Shown: in pieces, positions 21,963-29,783 of the stretch
Position numbering within the stretch: position 1 is the first letter of the stretch
Layout: each line of letters starts with the position of its first letter
Source: a virus
Reading direction: 5' to 3' (one strand)
Virus record (IMG/VR): IMGVR_UViG_3300028393_000035
Span: 1 to 64,000 of that record
DNA: 64,000 nucleotides
Program-made: the position numbers and the translations under genes
Notes under the pieces: model-generated
Told to the model about the DNA's origin: nothing
The model's input: only the letters and a program-made list of their open reading frames with translations
The model's database searches: none

Positions 21963-22695
21963 ACTTACAAAGCACAGCATGGCTCGCAAGCTTGTTACTA
22001 AGACAAAGCTTGCCGTTCACCTTGATCGCATTATTGAACAGAAGGGCGATTTTGAATGGACATACAATTATGAATCAAAGAAGGGCGATGATGCTTGGCA
22101 TCCATCCGGCGATTGCACACTAACTCCTAGAGAGCTATTTGATAAAGTTACTGGAGCAACTGAGCGTGATCCTATTGGCGCAGGTCTTAGAAAAACCTTT
22201 CAGGTTGGCCACTTTTGGCATGGCTATCTACAAGAGATCGTAGTCAATCAACTTGGGTACGCCGATGCAGATGCAATTGAGCGTCCCGGTCAAAAGGTTT
22301 GGGCAGAAGAAAACGGCAAGCCCAAGGCATATCATTGGTGTAGAGGATCTGCCGACGTTGCTCCAATTAGCATTCCCGGCCAAGGCGAGTTTCTTGTTGA
22401 CTTTAAGACAATGGGCAGTTTTGATTTCAAGCGCTCAACATTGCCAGATTGGTCCGCAGCTAAGTATGAGTGTCAGATGAATATCTACATGGATTTCTTT
22501 GATCTTGAACAAACAATTGTTCTTTGTATTAACAAGAATTCTCCACATGAGTTTAAAGAGTTCATTTTTAATCGAAACCAACCGTTAATTGATACCATTT
22601 ATGAAAAGTGGCATTACGTCAGTGATTGTTTGGACAATGGAAATATTCCAGATCCATCTGAAAATTGGGAGCTTCCCATTAGAGGGTCTTTGTGA
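21937..22695 (+). CDS. RecB/Cas4-like PD-(D/E)xK exonuclease
   Basis: A 252-residue nuclease. The core runs from 'FQVGHFWHGYLQEIVV' (motif I with His) through 'CRGSADVAPISIPGQGEFLVDFKTM' (D...D-F-K-T) to 'AAKYECQMNIYMDFF' (motif with Gln), the order seen in RecB-type nucleases of the PDDEXK_1 group. The four-cysteine iron-sulfur cluster of Cas4/AddB is not apparent. With RecA it could resect DNA ends. The 21937 start has an AGGG site; an in-frame ATG at 21952 is the alternative. It overlaps both neighbours. Confidence 0.7.
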   Translation: MIRNHMAIKLTKHSMARKLVTKTKLAVHLDRIIEQKGDFEWTYNYESKKGDDAWHPSGDCTLTPRELFDKVTGATERDPIGAGLRKTFQVGHFWHGYLQEIVVNQLGYADADAIERPGQKVWAEENGKPKAYHWCRGSADVAPISIPGQGEFLVDFKTMGSFDFKRSTLPDWSAAKYECQMNIYMDFFDLEQTIVLCINKNSPHEFKEFIFNRNQPLIDTIYEKWHYVSDCLDNGNIPDPSENWELPIRGSL

Positions 22696-23237
22696 GAGTT
22701 TTAGCATTTGATCCCGGCGCTGATCGCATGGGTTATGCTTTACTTGAAACTGGACCCAAAGAAGTTTTTTCAGGAACTGAGTCTTTTCCAACATCCGGCA
22801 TTAAAGGTGTTTTAAAAGAAGATCAAGAGACTTATCAAGATCATAAACTTAGGATTATTGAATATTGGGCGCATACAGCAAATGATTTGATTAAATTATT
22901 TAAACCTGATATGATAGCCAATGAGATTGTTCCTCCGACTGGAGGAAATATTGGAAATCTTATTCACAGACAAAAAGCCATGACCGCAATTACTGCGGTA
23001 CAGGTGGTAGCCATTCAAAGTGGTATTGAAATCAAGCAAATTGCAGCATCAACAGTTAAAAAGAACATTGGTGGTAGTGGAAAGGCTACAAAGGTTGCCG
23101 TTAGAAACGGTGTCATTGAGCTTCTTCCGTCCACAGAACGGTTTAAACCAGAGTGGAAGAAAGTGTTCGATCATTGCGATGCATTCGCAGTTGGCCTTAC
23201 AGCATTAGGATATAAAATTGAAAAAAGAACTAAGTGA
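22692..23237 (+). CDS. RuvC-like Holliday junction resolvase
   Basis: A 181-residue RNase H-fold protein. The first strand carries 'VLAFDPGADRMGYALLE' (D7), the second acidic site is in 'MIANEIVPP' (E78) and the C-terminal acid pair is in 'FDHCDAFAVGL' (D160, D163), matching the catalytic D-E-D-D set of RuvC. It begins with a GTG that overlaps the preceding stop. It would resolve four-way junctions made by RecA before packaging. Adjacent to two PD-(D/E)xK nucleases, it gives the phage a full recombination set. Confidence 0.82.
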   Translation: MRVLAFDPGADRMGYALLETGPKEVFSGTESFPTSGIKGVLKEDQETYQDHKLRIIEYWAHTANDLIKLFKPDMIANEIVPPTGGNIGNLIHRQKAMTAITAVQVVAIQSGIEIKQIAASTVKKNIGGSGKATKVAVRNGVIELLPSTERFKPEWKKVFDHCDAFAVGLTALGYKIEKRTK

Positions 23238-23601
23238 ACCAATTCCAAAGCATCGGGTATTAAGAGAAGTATATAGACACTATTATACTTTTAAAGAATT
23301 ATACGCAAGTCAAGGAACCCATGTCATTGAGCATTCGTATTGGGTATATAATGATGATGGCACAAAAAGCAAAGAGACCATTAACATCTCACTATGGGAT
23401 TTAGATCATGGATTGCAAACCCTGTCTGCTCGTAAGCGAGAAGCAGTTTACTATAATGTCATTTTAGACAAGAAGCAAAAAGATGTTGCTGACATCATGG
23501 GTATCACAACAGTTTCAGTTGGTCAGTATGTAGAGCAGGCCATGATGCAATTAGCAGAAGAGTACTTTGCAGAGGAGAAGGTTGAAAATGGCGTGGCATA
23601 G
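23218..23601 (+). CDS. Sigma-70 region 4-like transcription factor
   Basis: A 127-residue protein. The C-terminal half ('LSARKREAVYYNVILDKKQKDVADIMGITTVSVGQYVEQAMMQLAEEYF'-type, split here for length) shows the 'L...R..A' entry, 'KDVADIMGIT' and 'VGQYVEQAM' helix-turn-helix of sigma region 4. Regions 2 and 3 are absent, and the N-terminal half ('RHYYTFKELYASQGTHVIEHS') is unfamiliar. It may redirect host RNA polymerase to late promoters or act as an HTH repressor. The start is TTG within the end of the RuvC-like gene. It is placed late in the early operon, as expected for a late switch. Confidence 0.68.
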   Translation: MKKELSEPIPKHRVLREVYRHYYTFKELYASQGTHVIEHSYWVYNDDGTKSKETINISLWDLDHGLQTLSARKREAVYYNVILDKKQKDVADIMGITTVSVGQYVEQAMMQLAEEYFAEEKVENGVA

Positions 23602-24064
23602 TCGATGGAATAATTACGAAGAAGGTCTTGAGTATGAAGACGGTCGTAAGTACACCAATACCCAACTTAATCAATTAGCAGATGATTTTCTTAGGGAAGA
23701 TGCTAAGAATGAAATTTGTCGTGAATGCGAAGAGCAGGGCAAGGAAACAGGTAATTTTAATCCGACCTCTCAAAGCGTTGCAGACGAAGAGGGCAATGAG
23801 TTAATCATTGACTTTCCTGAGTTTGAATGCAAGAATGGTCACAAGTGGTATCAGGGCGAAGGCAAGGTCAAGGGAATCAAGGGCGATGCTCCAATTCTTT
23901 TTGAAGAGCATCTTCATCAGCGTCGTCGTAGAGAAATTTACACTACTATTGGAACGCCAGATCCTTCTATTGTCGCAGGAATTTACAATAGAACTCACCC
24001 AGATGGTCGTAAGGTCAACAGTCCCGAACAACGTAAATCTAATGGAGCCTCATACTATCGCTAG
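23588..24064 (+). CDS. Hypothetical zinc-binding protein (158 aa)
   Basis: The start at ATG 23588 has an AGAAGG site, and it overlaps the sigma-like gene by 14 bases. An N-terminal tyrosine/acid-rich segment is followed by 'EICRECEEQGKETG' and 'FECKNGHKWYQGEG', which together supply three Cys and a His for a zinc ribbon. A basic helix 'HQRRRREIYTTIG' follows. The C-terminus is polar. Such phage proteins often accompany transcription or packaging genes, but I do not recognise a family. Confidence 0.55.
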   Translation: MAWHSRWNNYEEGLEYEDGRKYTNTQLNQLADDFLREDAKNEICRECEEQGKETGNFNPTSQSVADEEGNELIIDFPEFECKNGHKWYQGEGKVKGIKGDAPILFEEHLHQRRRREIYTTIGTPDPSIVAGIYNRTHPDGRKVNSPEQRKSNGASYYR

Positions 24065-24083
24065 TGTTACGCGGTATTAAATT

Positions 24084-24677
24084 ATGCCTCAATTTAATAA
24101 ACCACAATTTGATAACAACAAGCCTGAAAAGGTTGTAGTTAAGACCCCTGTGCATCACAGAGATCCTAGGTGCAATGTTTGCTCTAGTGATTTCTCTAAA
24201 GCCATTGATCGAATGATTGCGCTTGGCACAAGTTATTCTGAGATTAGTAGGATCTTTGATATTAATCGTCAGTCTATTGGTCGTCATGCTAAAAACCATT
24301 TGAATTATGAAGAGGCTGCCATTCGCCAGATTATTGCTGCCGAAGCAGAAGAGGCTCAGGCTAATGTTGAAGAGGGCATTAATGGAGCTATTGCTAGGCG
24401 TGTATATATTGATGTAGCTATTCAGAAGGGTTTTGAAGCTCTTCTCAATGGCGATGTTCCAGTTGAGGTTAAGGATGTTGCTACACTGATCCAGCTTAAG
24501 GAAAAGATGGACTCTGGAACAGAAGGCGCAGCCCTTGATGAGATTAGAACTCAGTTCAATGCTTTCATGCAGGCTATTAGAGAAGTTGCTCCTCCAGAGA
24601 TGTGGGAAAAGATTCTTGGTCGAACCAAAGAACTGTTGCAAACTCCGGGCTTGCCCGCTGCTAAACAAGAGCAATGA
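24084..24677 (+). CDS. HTH DNA-binding protein with Cys pair; terminase-small-subunit-like or regulator
   Basis: A 197-residue protein. Near the N-terminus 'HHRDPRCNVCSS' leads into a helix-turn-helix 'AIDRMIALGTSYSEISRIFDINRQSIGRHAKNHL'. The remaining ~120 residues are almost all helical with many Ala/Glu. The layout, a DNA-binding head and a helical oligomerisation body, is like small terminase subunits, but large terminase is not adjacent. A transcription regulator is equally likely. It overlaps the helicase gene by four bases. Confidence 0.55.
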   Translation: MPQFNKPQFDNNKPEKVVVKTPVHHRDPRCNVCSSDFSKAIDRMIALGTSYSEISRIFDINRQSIGRHAKNHLNYEEAAIRQIIAAEAEEAQANVEEGINGAIARRVYIDVAIQKGFEALLNGDVPVEVKDVATLIQLKEKMDSGTEGAALDEIRTQFNAFMQAIREVAPPEMWEKILGRTKELLQTPGLPAAKQEQ

Positions 24678-26569
24678 AACTACTTACATCCGAATTACTA
24701 TTTGAACTTGATGAGAAGGGCGAGGATCACAGAAGCAATTTTGTAATCCTTGACCCTCATCCTGATTTTGTAGATCAATGGCTCGTTAATGCTTTTGATG
24801 AATCTTTCTTTTATGAAGTTGATGAATACATTGGCAGGTACAGGTCTGTATCAACAGCACGGATTGATGGATTTCTTTCTCTTTGCAAAGATCTAAACAA
24901 AGAAGTGGTTTGGACGCAAGATCCAACGCCAAATATTGATCAGTATTTATCATTAGATAATGTACCCGAAGTTAAGATTGAATCGCCATTTGATAATACG
25001 ATCAATGGTTTTCTTCCTTTTCAGGTTCAAGGGTTTAACTTTCTTAAAGATCTTAAGGGCGGAGTAGTTGAATGGTCTACTGGAACAGGCAAAACTGTTA
25101 TCGCTTCAGCACTGCTCAAATATCACTACGACCAAGACAATTTTGACTTAGCATTGTTTGTGGTAAAGAGCCACAACACTATTAACACCCAGAGAAGCCT
25201 AGAGAGGCTTGTAGGAATTGATTCAACCGTCATTCGGGGTAATAGAGCTAAAAGAGAAAAACTTTATTCAGAGGTCTCTTCTGATAAGACAGTACTCATT
25301 CTCAACTATGAGAAGTTTAGAGTAGACACAGAAGAACTGAAGAACATAATCGGAGGCAAGCGCGTCTTTATCATTTGGGATGAGATGCCAACTAAACTAA
25401 AAACCAGATCGTCCCAAAATTATAAAGGTGTAGTTGAGTGTCTTTATACGACACCACCCCCGCAAGTATCGAAAGATAAAGAGCGGGCTGAGCTACGGCA
25501 ATACATGCTGTCAGCAACACCAATTGAAAACAATCCAGAGGATTTTTTCAACTGCATTAGGATTATTGATCCAGATGTTTACGGAACAGTCAAAGAGTTT
25601 CGTAACGAATACGTCGCAAGGTACGATTACTTTGATCGCAATAAACCAGCGGCATGGCACAACCTAGACAAAATGGGACTTAAGGCTTCTCATATTGTTC
25701 ATCAGGTAGATAAGCACGATCAAGACATTGCAAAGATGTTTCCTAATGTTATATCTGAGCCATACTTTATTGATTGGAATGATAAGCAGCGCAGTCTTTA
25801 TGATTCAGTGCGCAAAGAAGCTCGTAAGGTTGATCCGGACGACGTAAACATCCTTGCAATTATTACAATACTTCAGATGATCTGCAATATGCCATCAATG
25901 GTTCTTAATTCTGCTGCTGCATTTGAAGCATTTGAGGCGGCAGTGCAAGAGGCATTTGATTTGGGTGCCAGTGCGCCTGACAAGTCGGGATCAGAGGTTG
26001 CAGCTAAGCTAATGGATGTTATTAAACCTGAGAAGTTTACTAATGATGGTCATGCAAAGTTAGAGGTGCTTAAATCTCTTATTACAGAAACGCACCCTGA
26101 CGAAAAGATAACTGTATTTTCTGCATTCAATAATGGATTAATGCCAGATTTGCGCAAGTACTTTGACGAGTGGGGCGTATCTCATGTTTACTATGGCGGC
26201 ACGGCAAAGCAGAGACAAGAGGCAGAGGATAAGTTTAAGACAAATCCAAATATTCAAGTGTTTTTGTCTTCGGATGCAGGTTCAGATTCTATTAACCTTG
26301 AAGTTGGTTCCGTATGCATTCATTACGACTTGCCATGGAAGTGGTCTACTTATACTCAGCGCGAGAATCGCATTCACCGAGTAACATCTAACTTTGAAAC
26401 CGTCAGATTTTACACACTGCTAATGGCAAACTCAGTAGAAGACAGAAAACTTAAAGTTGTTCTTGACAAAATGGGATATCATGATGCCATCTTTAAGGGA
26501 GCTATTGCCGATCAAGCAATTAGCCAAAGGATGAGCAAAAAAGACTTTATGTATATTCTGGGAAATTAA
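24674..26569 (+). CDS. SNF2-family DEAD/H helicase
   Basis: A 631-residue superfamily 2 helicase. The N-terminal ~110 residues are unfamiliar. Then 'LPFQVQGFNFLKDLKGGVVEW' precedes Walker A 'STGTGKT' (135-141), motif II is 'IIWDEMP' and motif III 'MLSATPIENNPEDFFN'. The second RecA lobe has 'KITVFSAFNNGL', 'VFLSSDAGSDSINLEVGSVCIHYDLPW' and the arginine motif 'YTQRENRIHRV'. It probably remodels DNA during replication or recombination (UvsW-like role). It is the last gene of the plus-strand operon and its stop overlaps that of the convergent structural gene. Confidence 0.88.
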   Translation: MKLLTSELLFELDEKGEDHRSNFVILDPHPDFVDQWLVNAFDESFFYEVDEYIGRYRSVSTARIDGFLSLCKDLNKEVVWTQDPTPNIDQYLSLDNVPEVKIESPFDNTINGFLPFQVQGFNFLKDLKGGVVEWSTGTGKTVIASALLKYHYDQDNFDLALFVVKSHNTINTQRSLERLVGIDSTVIRGNRAKREKLYSEVSSDKTVLILNYEKFRVDTEELKNIIGGKRVFIIWDEMPTKLKTRSSQNYKGVVECLYTTPPPQVSKDKERAELRQYMLSATPIENNPEDFFNCIRIIDPDVYGTVKEFRNEYVARYDYFDRNKPAAWHNLDKMGLKASHIVHQVDKHDQDIAKMFPNVISEPYFIDWNDKQRSLYDSVRKEARKVDPDDVNILAIITILQMICNMPSMVLNSAAAFEAFEAAVQEAFDLGASAPDKSGSEVAAKLMDVIKPEKFTNDGHAKLEVLKSLITETHPDEKITVFSAFNNGLMPDLRKYFDEWGVSHVYYGGTAKQRQEAEDKFKTNPNIQVFLSSDAGSDSINLEVGSVCIHYDLPWKWSTYTQRENRIHRVTSNFETVRFYTLLMANSVEDRKLKVVLDKMGYHDAIFKGAIADQAISQRMSKKDFMYILGN

Positions 26570-27018
26570 GACGAAGGCGTATAAAGATAAATAGTTTTAT
26601 ACGCCCGCACATGACGTTGATATTGATCAATTGCTGTTAAGGTTGCAATAAAACAAGTTGTAGTTGTTGAAACGGGAACTAATCCAGAATCGTAAGTATG
26701 ATATATAGATCCATCATTACCCGCAGCCAAAGGACTCATTATTAAAGCGGTGCGCCCGTCTCCAAAACTCCATTTATGTTGGATAATTTTGTTATTTGAT
26801 GGTAAGTTAGCAAAATTAGGAGTAAACTTAATTGGAGTATTAACCGGCACTGTAAAGGCTTGTCCGCCCGAAAGAAGATTGAATGTTTGACTACCATTAG
26901 TCGCTCCACTTTTACCATTCCACGATAAAACGTAATCAGACAAAGTTCCACCATCTTTAGTAATAGAAAAACCAATTGATGGAGGATAAGTGCCAATTGT
27001 ATTAATTACTGAACTCAT
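26566..27018 (-). CDS. Virion protein with PKD/Ig-like domain
   Basis: A 150-residue protein whose second half has the PKD pattern: 'IIQHKWSFGDGRTA', 'SIYHTYDSG' and 'FIATLTAIDQYQRHVRAYKTIYL'. Such Ig-like beta sandwiches decorate phage capsids and tails and weakly bind host surface sugars. It is the last gene of the leftward structural block and overlaps the preceding gene by four bases. It may sit at the tip of the tail fibre/baseplate proteins upstream. Confidence 0.65.
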   Translation of the reverse strand: MSSVINTIGTYPPSIGFSITKDGGTLSDYVLSWNGKSGATNGSQTFNLLSGGQAFTVPVNTPIKFTPNFANLPSNNKIIQHKWSFGDGRTALIMSPLAAGNDGSIYHTYDSGLVPVSTTTTCFIATLTAIDQYQRHVRAYKTIYLYTPSS

Positions 27019-29783
27019 GATATGTTATCTTTCCAAATAAAATTACCGGGCGTTGCGTACTTAGGTTGAACATCAAAAAGATGAATTTCAACAAATTGAT
27101 TTAATGCTTGAGCGCGAACTTGCAATTCAGTGTCAGATTTTGCAAATACCATTCCGTCATTACTATTCATAGTATCTGTAAATTTATTAACTGGTATCAA
27201 ATTGACAAAGTGGTTATTAATCCAGTCTCTGTCTCCAATTTCCCAACCGCCATCTATAAAAGAACGACCTTGCCAATTAATAGCGCGTTGTTTAACAGAG
27301 ACGTTCTTAATACTCCAAGCGCTACTATTGTTATAACCATCTTCTACAATAACTAGGCTATAATTACCCGGTAAAACTTTATCGCTGTAAGGAGTTAATT
27401 TAATTGATTGCCATTGACCCAATGTAAAAGAGGGAACGTTTAATTCAAATAATTTATTACGATCTCTATCATATAAAAATGCAGCAATGTTATTATCAGT
27501 AGATGAAAAATTAAGATCAAAAGTTATATAAATATCTTCAAAATTTTCAATTTTAAATTTATTAGTTTCTACGCCTTGCCAAGCACTAGTGTTAGCATCA
27601 CTAATTGTATAAATTTTAATTGGTTTTTTAATATCTTTATTATCAATTTTTGCTGAAAGTGCGCCAGTGTTCGTCGTCCATTGATTTGATTTAAGATCTT
27701 CTGTAATTAATTCTTTTTCATCAGTTTGATTGGCAAAAATTTGAGCACCCTTGACAGGTGTAATACTATTCATAATGCTAGATTTATATTCACCATAAAT
27801 CATGCGATTTGAACGTATGCTTTGAATTTGAGTTTGACCGTCCTTTAGATCTGCCGACCAACCAAATGACCCCCGAGTATTATGAAAAAACATGCTTTCA
27901 ATAACTCCAGTATCATAAAACGGAACGAGTTCATTATTTTTTAATTCAAATAATTTACATTGAATTGTGTTATCAAGTACTGTTGCTTTAAAAACAAGAA
28001 CTTTGTTAGTTTGCCAATAAGACAATGCATTTGTAATATTAAACACAAATAAAGAAGATAGTTCATCATTTATTCTAATTGTAAATTGTAAATTGTTGTC
28101 GTTTTTATACCATTCAAGGGTGGTCGCCAAATAAGCAATATTTTTTGTAGTAATTTGTTCAATTTGAGATTGAAGTTGACCGGCTGCACTGGCTGCACTA
28201 TTTGGATTTTCCTGATAAATTTGAGTAGTAGAAGGAGTACATTTGCCACTCAAAGATGAAGTTGCAAATGTGCCCGGAATAACGCTCAAATCAACTTGAG
28301 TTTTTCCACTTGAGTTTTCTGAATTGCTTGCGTTTACTTGATATGTGCCTGATAACGGAGATGGCAACGTTAAACTTGCTTTATTTCCGGGAATTTTACT
28401 TAAATCTTTTTGAGTAATTTGAATATCATTTGGAACCGCATCATTTACATTAGATAAACTATTTAAATCTCTTTGCAATTTTTTATTTAACTCTAGTTGA
28501 GTTACCGGTCTTCCGTCATTTCTAAAATAAAAAGAAAATACATTTGGTTCAATAGATGTTGAATTATTACCAATAGACGTACTGGTATTAATAACTGCAT
28601 AAACGGATCCATTTAAAATTTTAGGATCATTATCTGATGTACCACCCTGATCATCAAAAGTCCTATATAACAATGGCCATCTTGAAGGCAAATTGCTACT
28701 ATTTGGATTTATTGGATAATTAAAATTATAATAAACAACGCTTTCACCTGCAACATGATCTTTTAAAGTTCCTAGGGATCCATCTGATGCAATTGTATAA
28801 TTACTATTATATACTCCGCGAGTAATTCCAGTTAATGTATTAGAACTACCTTTTCCGGTGTAACTAATGTATTCAGAATTACTTACTAATATTATTCCAC
28901 TAGTAGGAAAATTAGAAGTATCGGCAAGAGTAATTGAAGTTGGCGCAGCGGTGTTAATTGCGCTTCCTAATGTGCTAGAGATAAGTGCGCCATTAGGCGG
29001 GACGGTTTTAACTACAACCTTTTCAAGTGTGTTAATATCAAGCGGAGCGTACTTCCAATCTGATGAAACGCATCGCACAGCCGCACAAGAAAAAGTGTCG
29101 GTGCCAGTTGACAATTGAATTGTAAATTTAATACCTGTTATTAAACCTTTATTTGTATTAGTTAAATTTAATACATTAGTTAATAAATTTAAAGGTATTC
29201 TAAATTCGACATTGTTATTAGGAGACTCGTTAGTATAAGTTGTCCCTACTGCATCAAAAGTAATTACGTCTGTTTGATTTACATCAAATCCACTAGCGGT
29301 AGTATCAGTAGTTAATGATATAGACGAATTAGTTTTATCAATAGCGCTGGGAACACTTGGCAATGAAACAAGAATGTAATCGGTCGATTGATACGCATTA
29401 ATATCAATTGAACTATTTTTAGAATAAACCGTTGTAGGCGTAGCACTACAACTGAATTGTAATTTTTTCCAACCTCCTGTGGTTACAATGCTTCCAGCGC
29501 TCCAAGTTTCTCCGGCCCTAACCAAAATTTGAGCATTGATATTATCCATAGACACGGTTGCCAATTGATCCATTGTTTTTGAAGACAGATCAACAATATA
29601 TGGATTTTTATAAACGGCTGGATAAAAAGATTTTAAATCAGTGTGTTTTTGATTAATTAAGCTAATTCTTTGACCAATGTCGGCAGTTCCATAATTTGAC
29701 CATTGACCGAATGCGCTATCAAAGTAATCAGAAATAATTTCTTGTTGATTGGCTTTAGCGGTATCGTATGTAATATAACTCAT
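27015..29783 (-). CDS. Large tail/baseplate-associated protein
   Basis: A 922-residue protein. A longer GTG-started frame to 29795 exists, but ATG 29783 forms an ATGA overlap with the preceding gene. The N-terminus ('MSYITYDTAKANQQEIISDYFD') is followed by beta-rich repeats, a 'FPTSGIILVSNSEYISYTG' module shared with the sheath and baseplate J, and a middle region with lectin-like strands ('WYKNDNNLQFTIRINDEL'). Near the C-terminus 'WSIKNVSVKQRAINWQGRSFIDGGWEIGDRDWINNH' suggests a carbohydrate-binding jelly roll. It probably forms a receptor-binding structure. Assigned by context and composition. Confidence 0.6.
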   Translation of the reverse strand: MSYITYDTAKANQQEIISDYFDSAFGQWSNYGTADIGQRISLINQKHTDLKSFYPAVYKNPYIVDLSSKTMDQLATVSMDNINAQILVRAGETWSAGSIVTTGGWKKLQFSCSATPTTVYSKNSSIDINAYQSTDYILVSLPSVPSAIDKTNSSISLTTDTTASGFDVNQTDVITFDAVGTTYTNESPNNNVEFRIPLNLLTNVLNLTNTNKGLITGIKFTIQLSTGTDTFSCAAVRCVSSDWKYAPLDINTLEKVVVKTVPPNGALISSTLGSAINTAAPTSITLADTSNFPTSGIILVSNSEYISYTGKGSSNTLTGITRGVYNSNYTIASDGSLGTLKDHVAGESVVYYNFNYPINPNSSNLPSRWPLLYRTFDDQGGTSDNDPKILNGSVYAVINTSTSIGNNSTSIEPNVFSFYFRNDGRPVTQLELNKKLQRDLNSLSNVNDAVPNDIQITQKDLSKIPGNKASLTLPSPLSGTYQVNASNSENSSGKTQVDLSVIPGTFATSSLSGKCTPSTTQIYQENPNSAASAAGQLQSQIEQITTKNIAYLATTLEWYKNDNNLQFTIRINDELSSLFVFNITNALSYWQTNKVLVFKATVLDNTIQCKLFELKNNELVPFYDTGVIESMFFHNTRGSFGWSADLKDGQTQIQSIRSNRMIYGEYKSSIMNSITPVKGAQIFANQTDEKELITEDLKSNQWTTNTGALSAKIDNKDIKKPIKIYTISDANTSAWQGVETNKFKIENFEDIYITFDLNFSSTDNNIAAFLYDRDRNKLFELNVPSFTLGQWQSIKLTPYSDKVLPGNYSLVIVEDGYNNSSAWSIKNVSVKQRAINWQGRSFIDGGWEIGDRDWINNHFVNLIPVNKFTDTMNSNDGMVFAKSDTELQVRAQALNQFVEIHLFDVQPKYATPGNFIWKDNIS

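Noticed and set aside
24039-24674. 211-codon minus-strand frame opposite the HTH gene
   Set aside because: It covers almost exactly the same bases as the plus-strand gene, which has a coherent HTH domain and operon overlap. The antisense product is Leu/Ser/Asn-rich without a motif.
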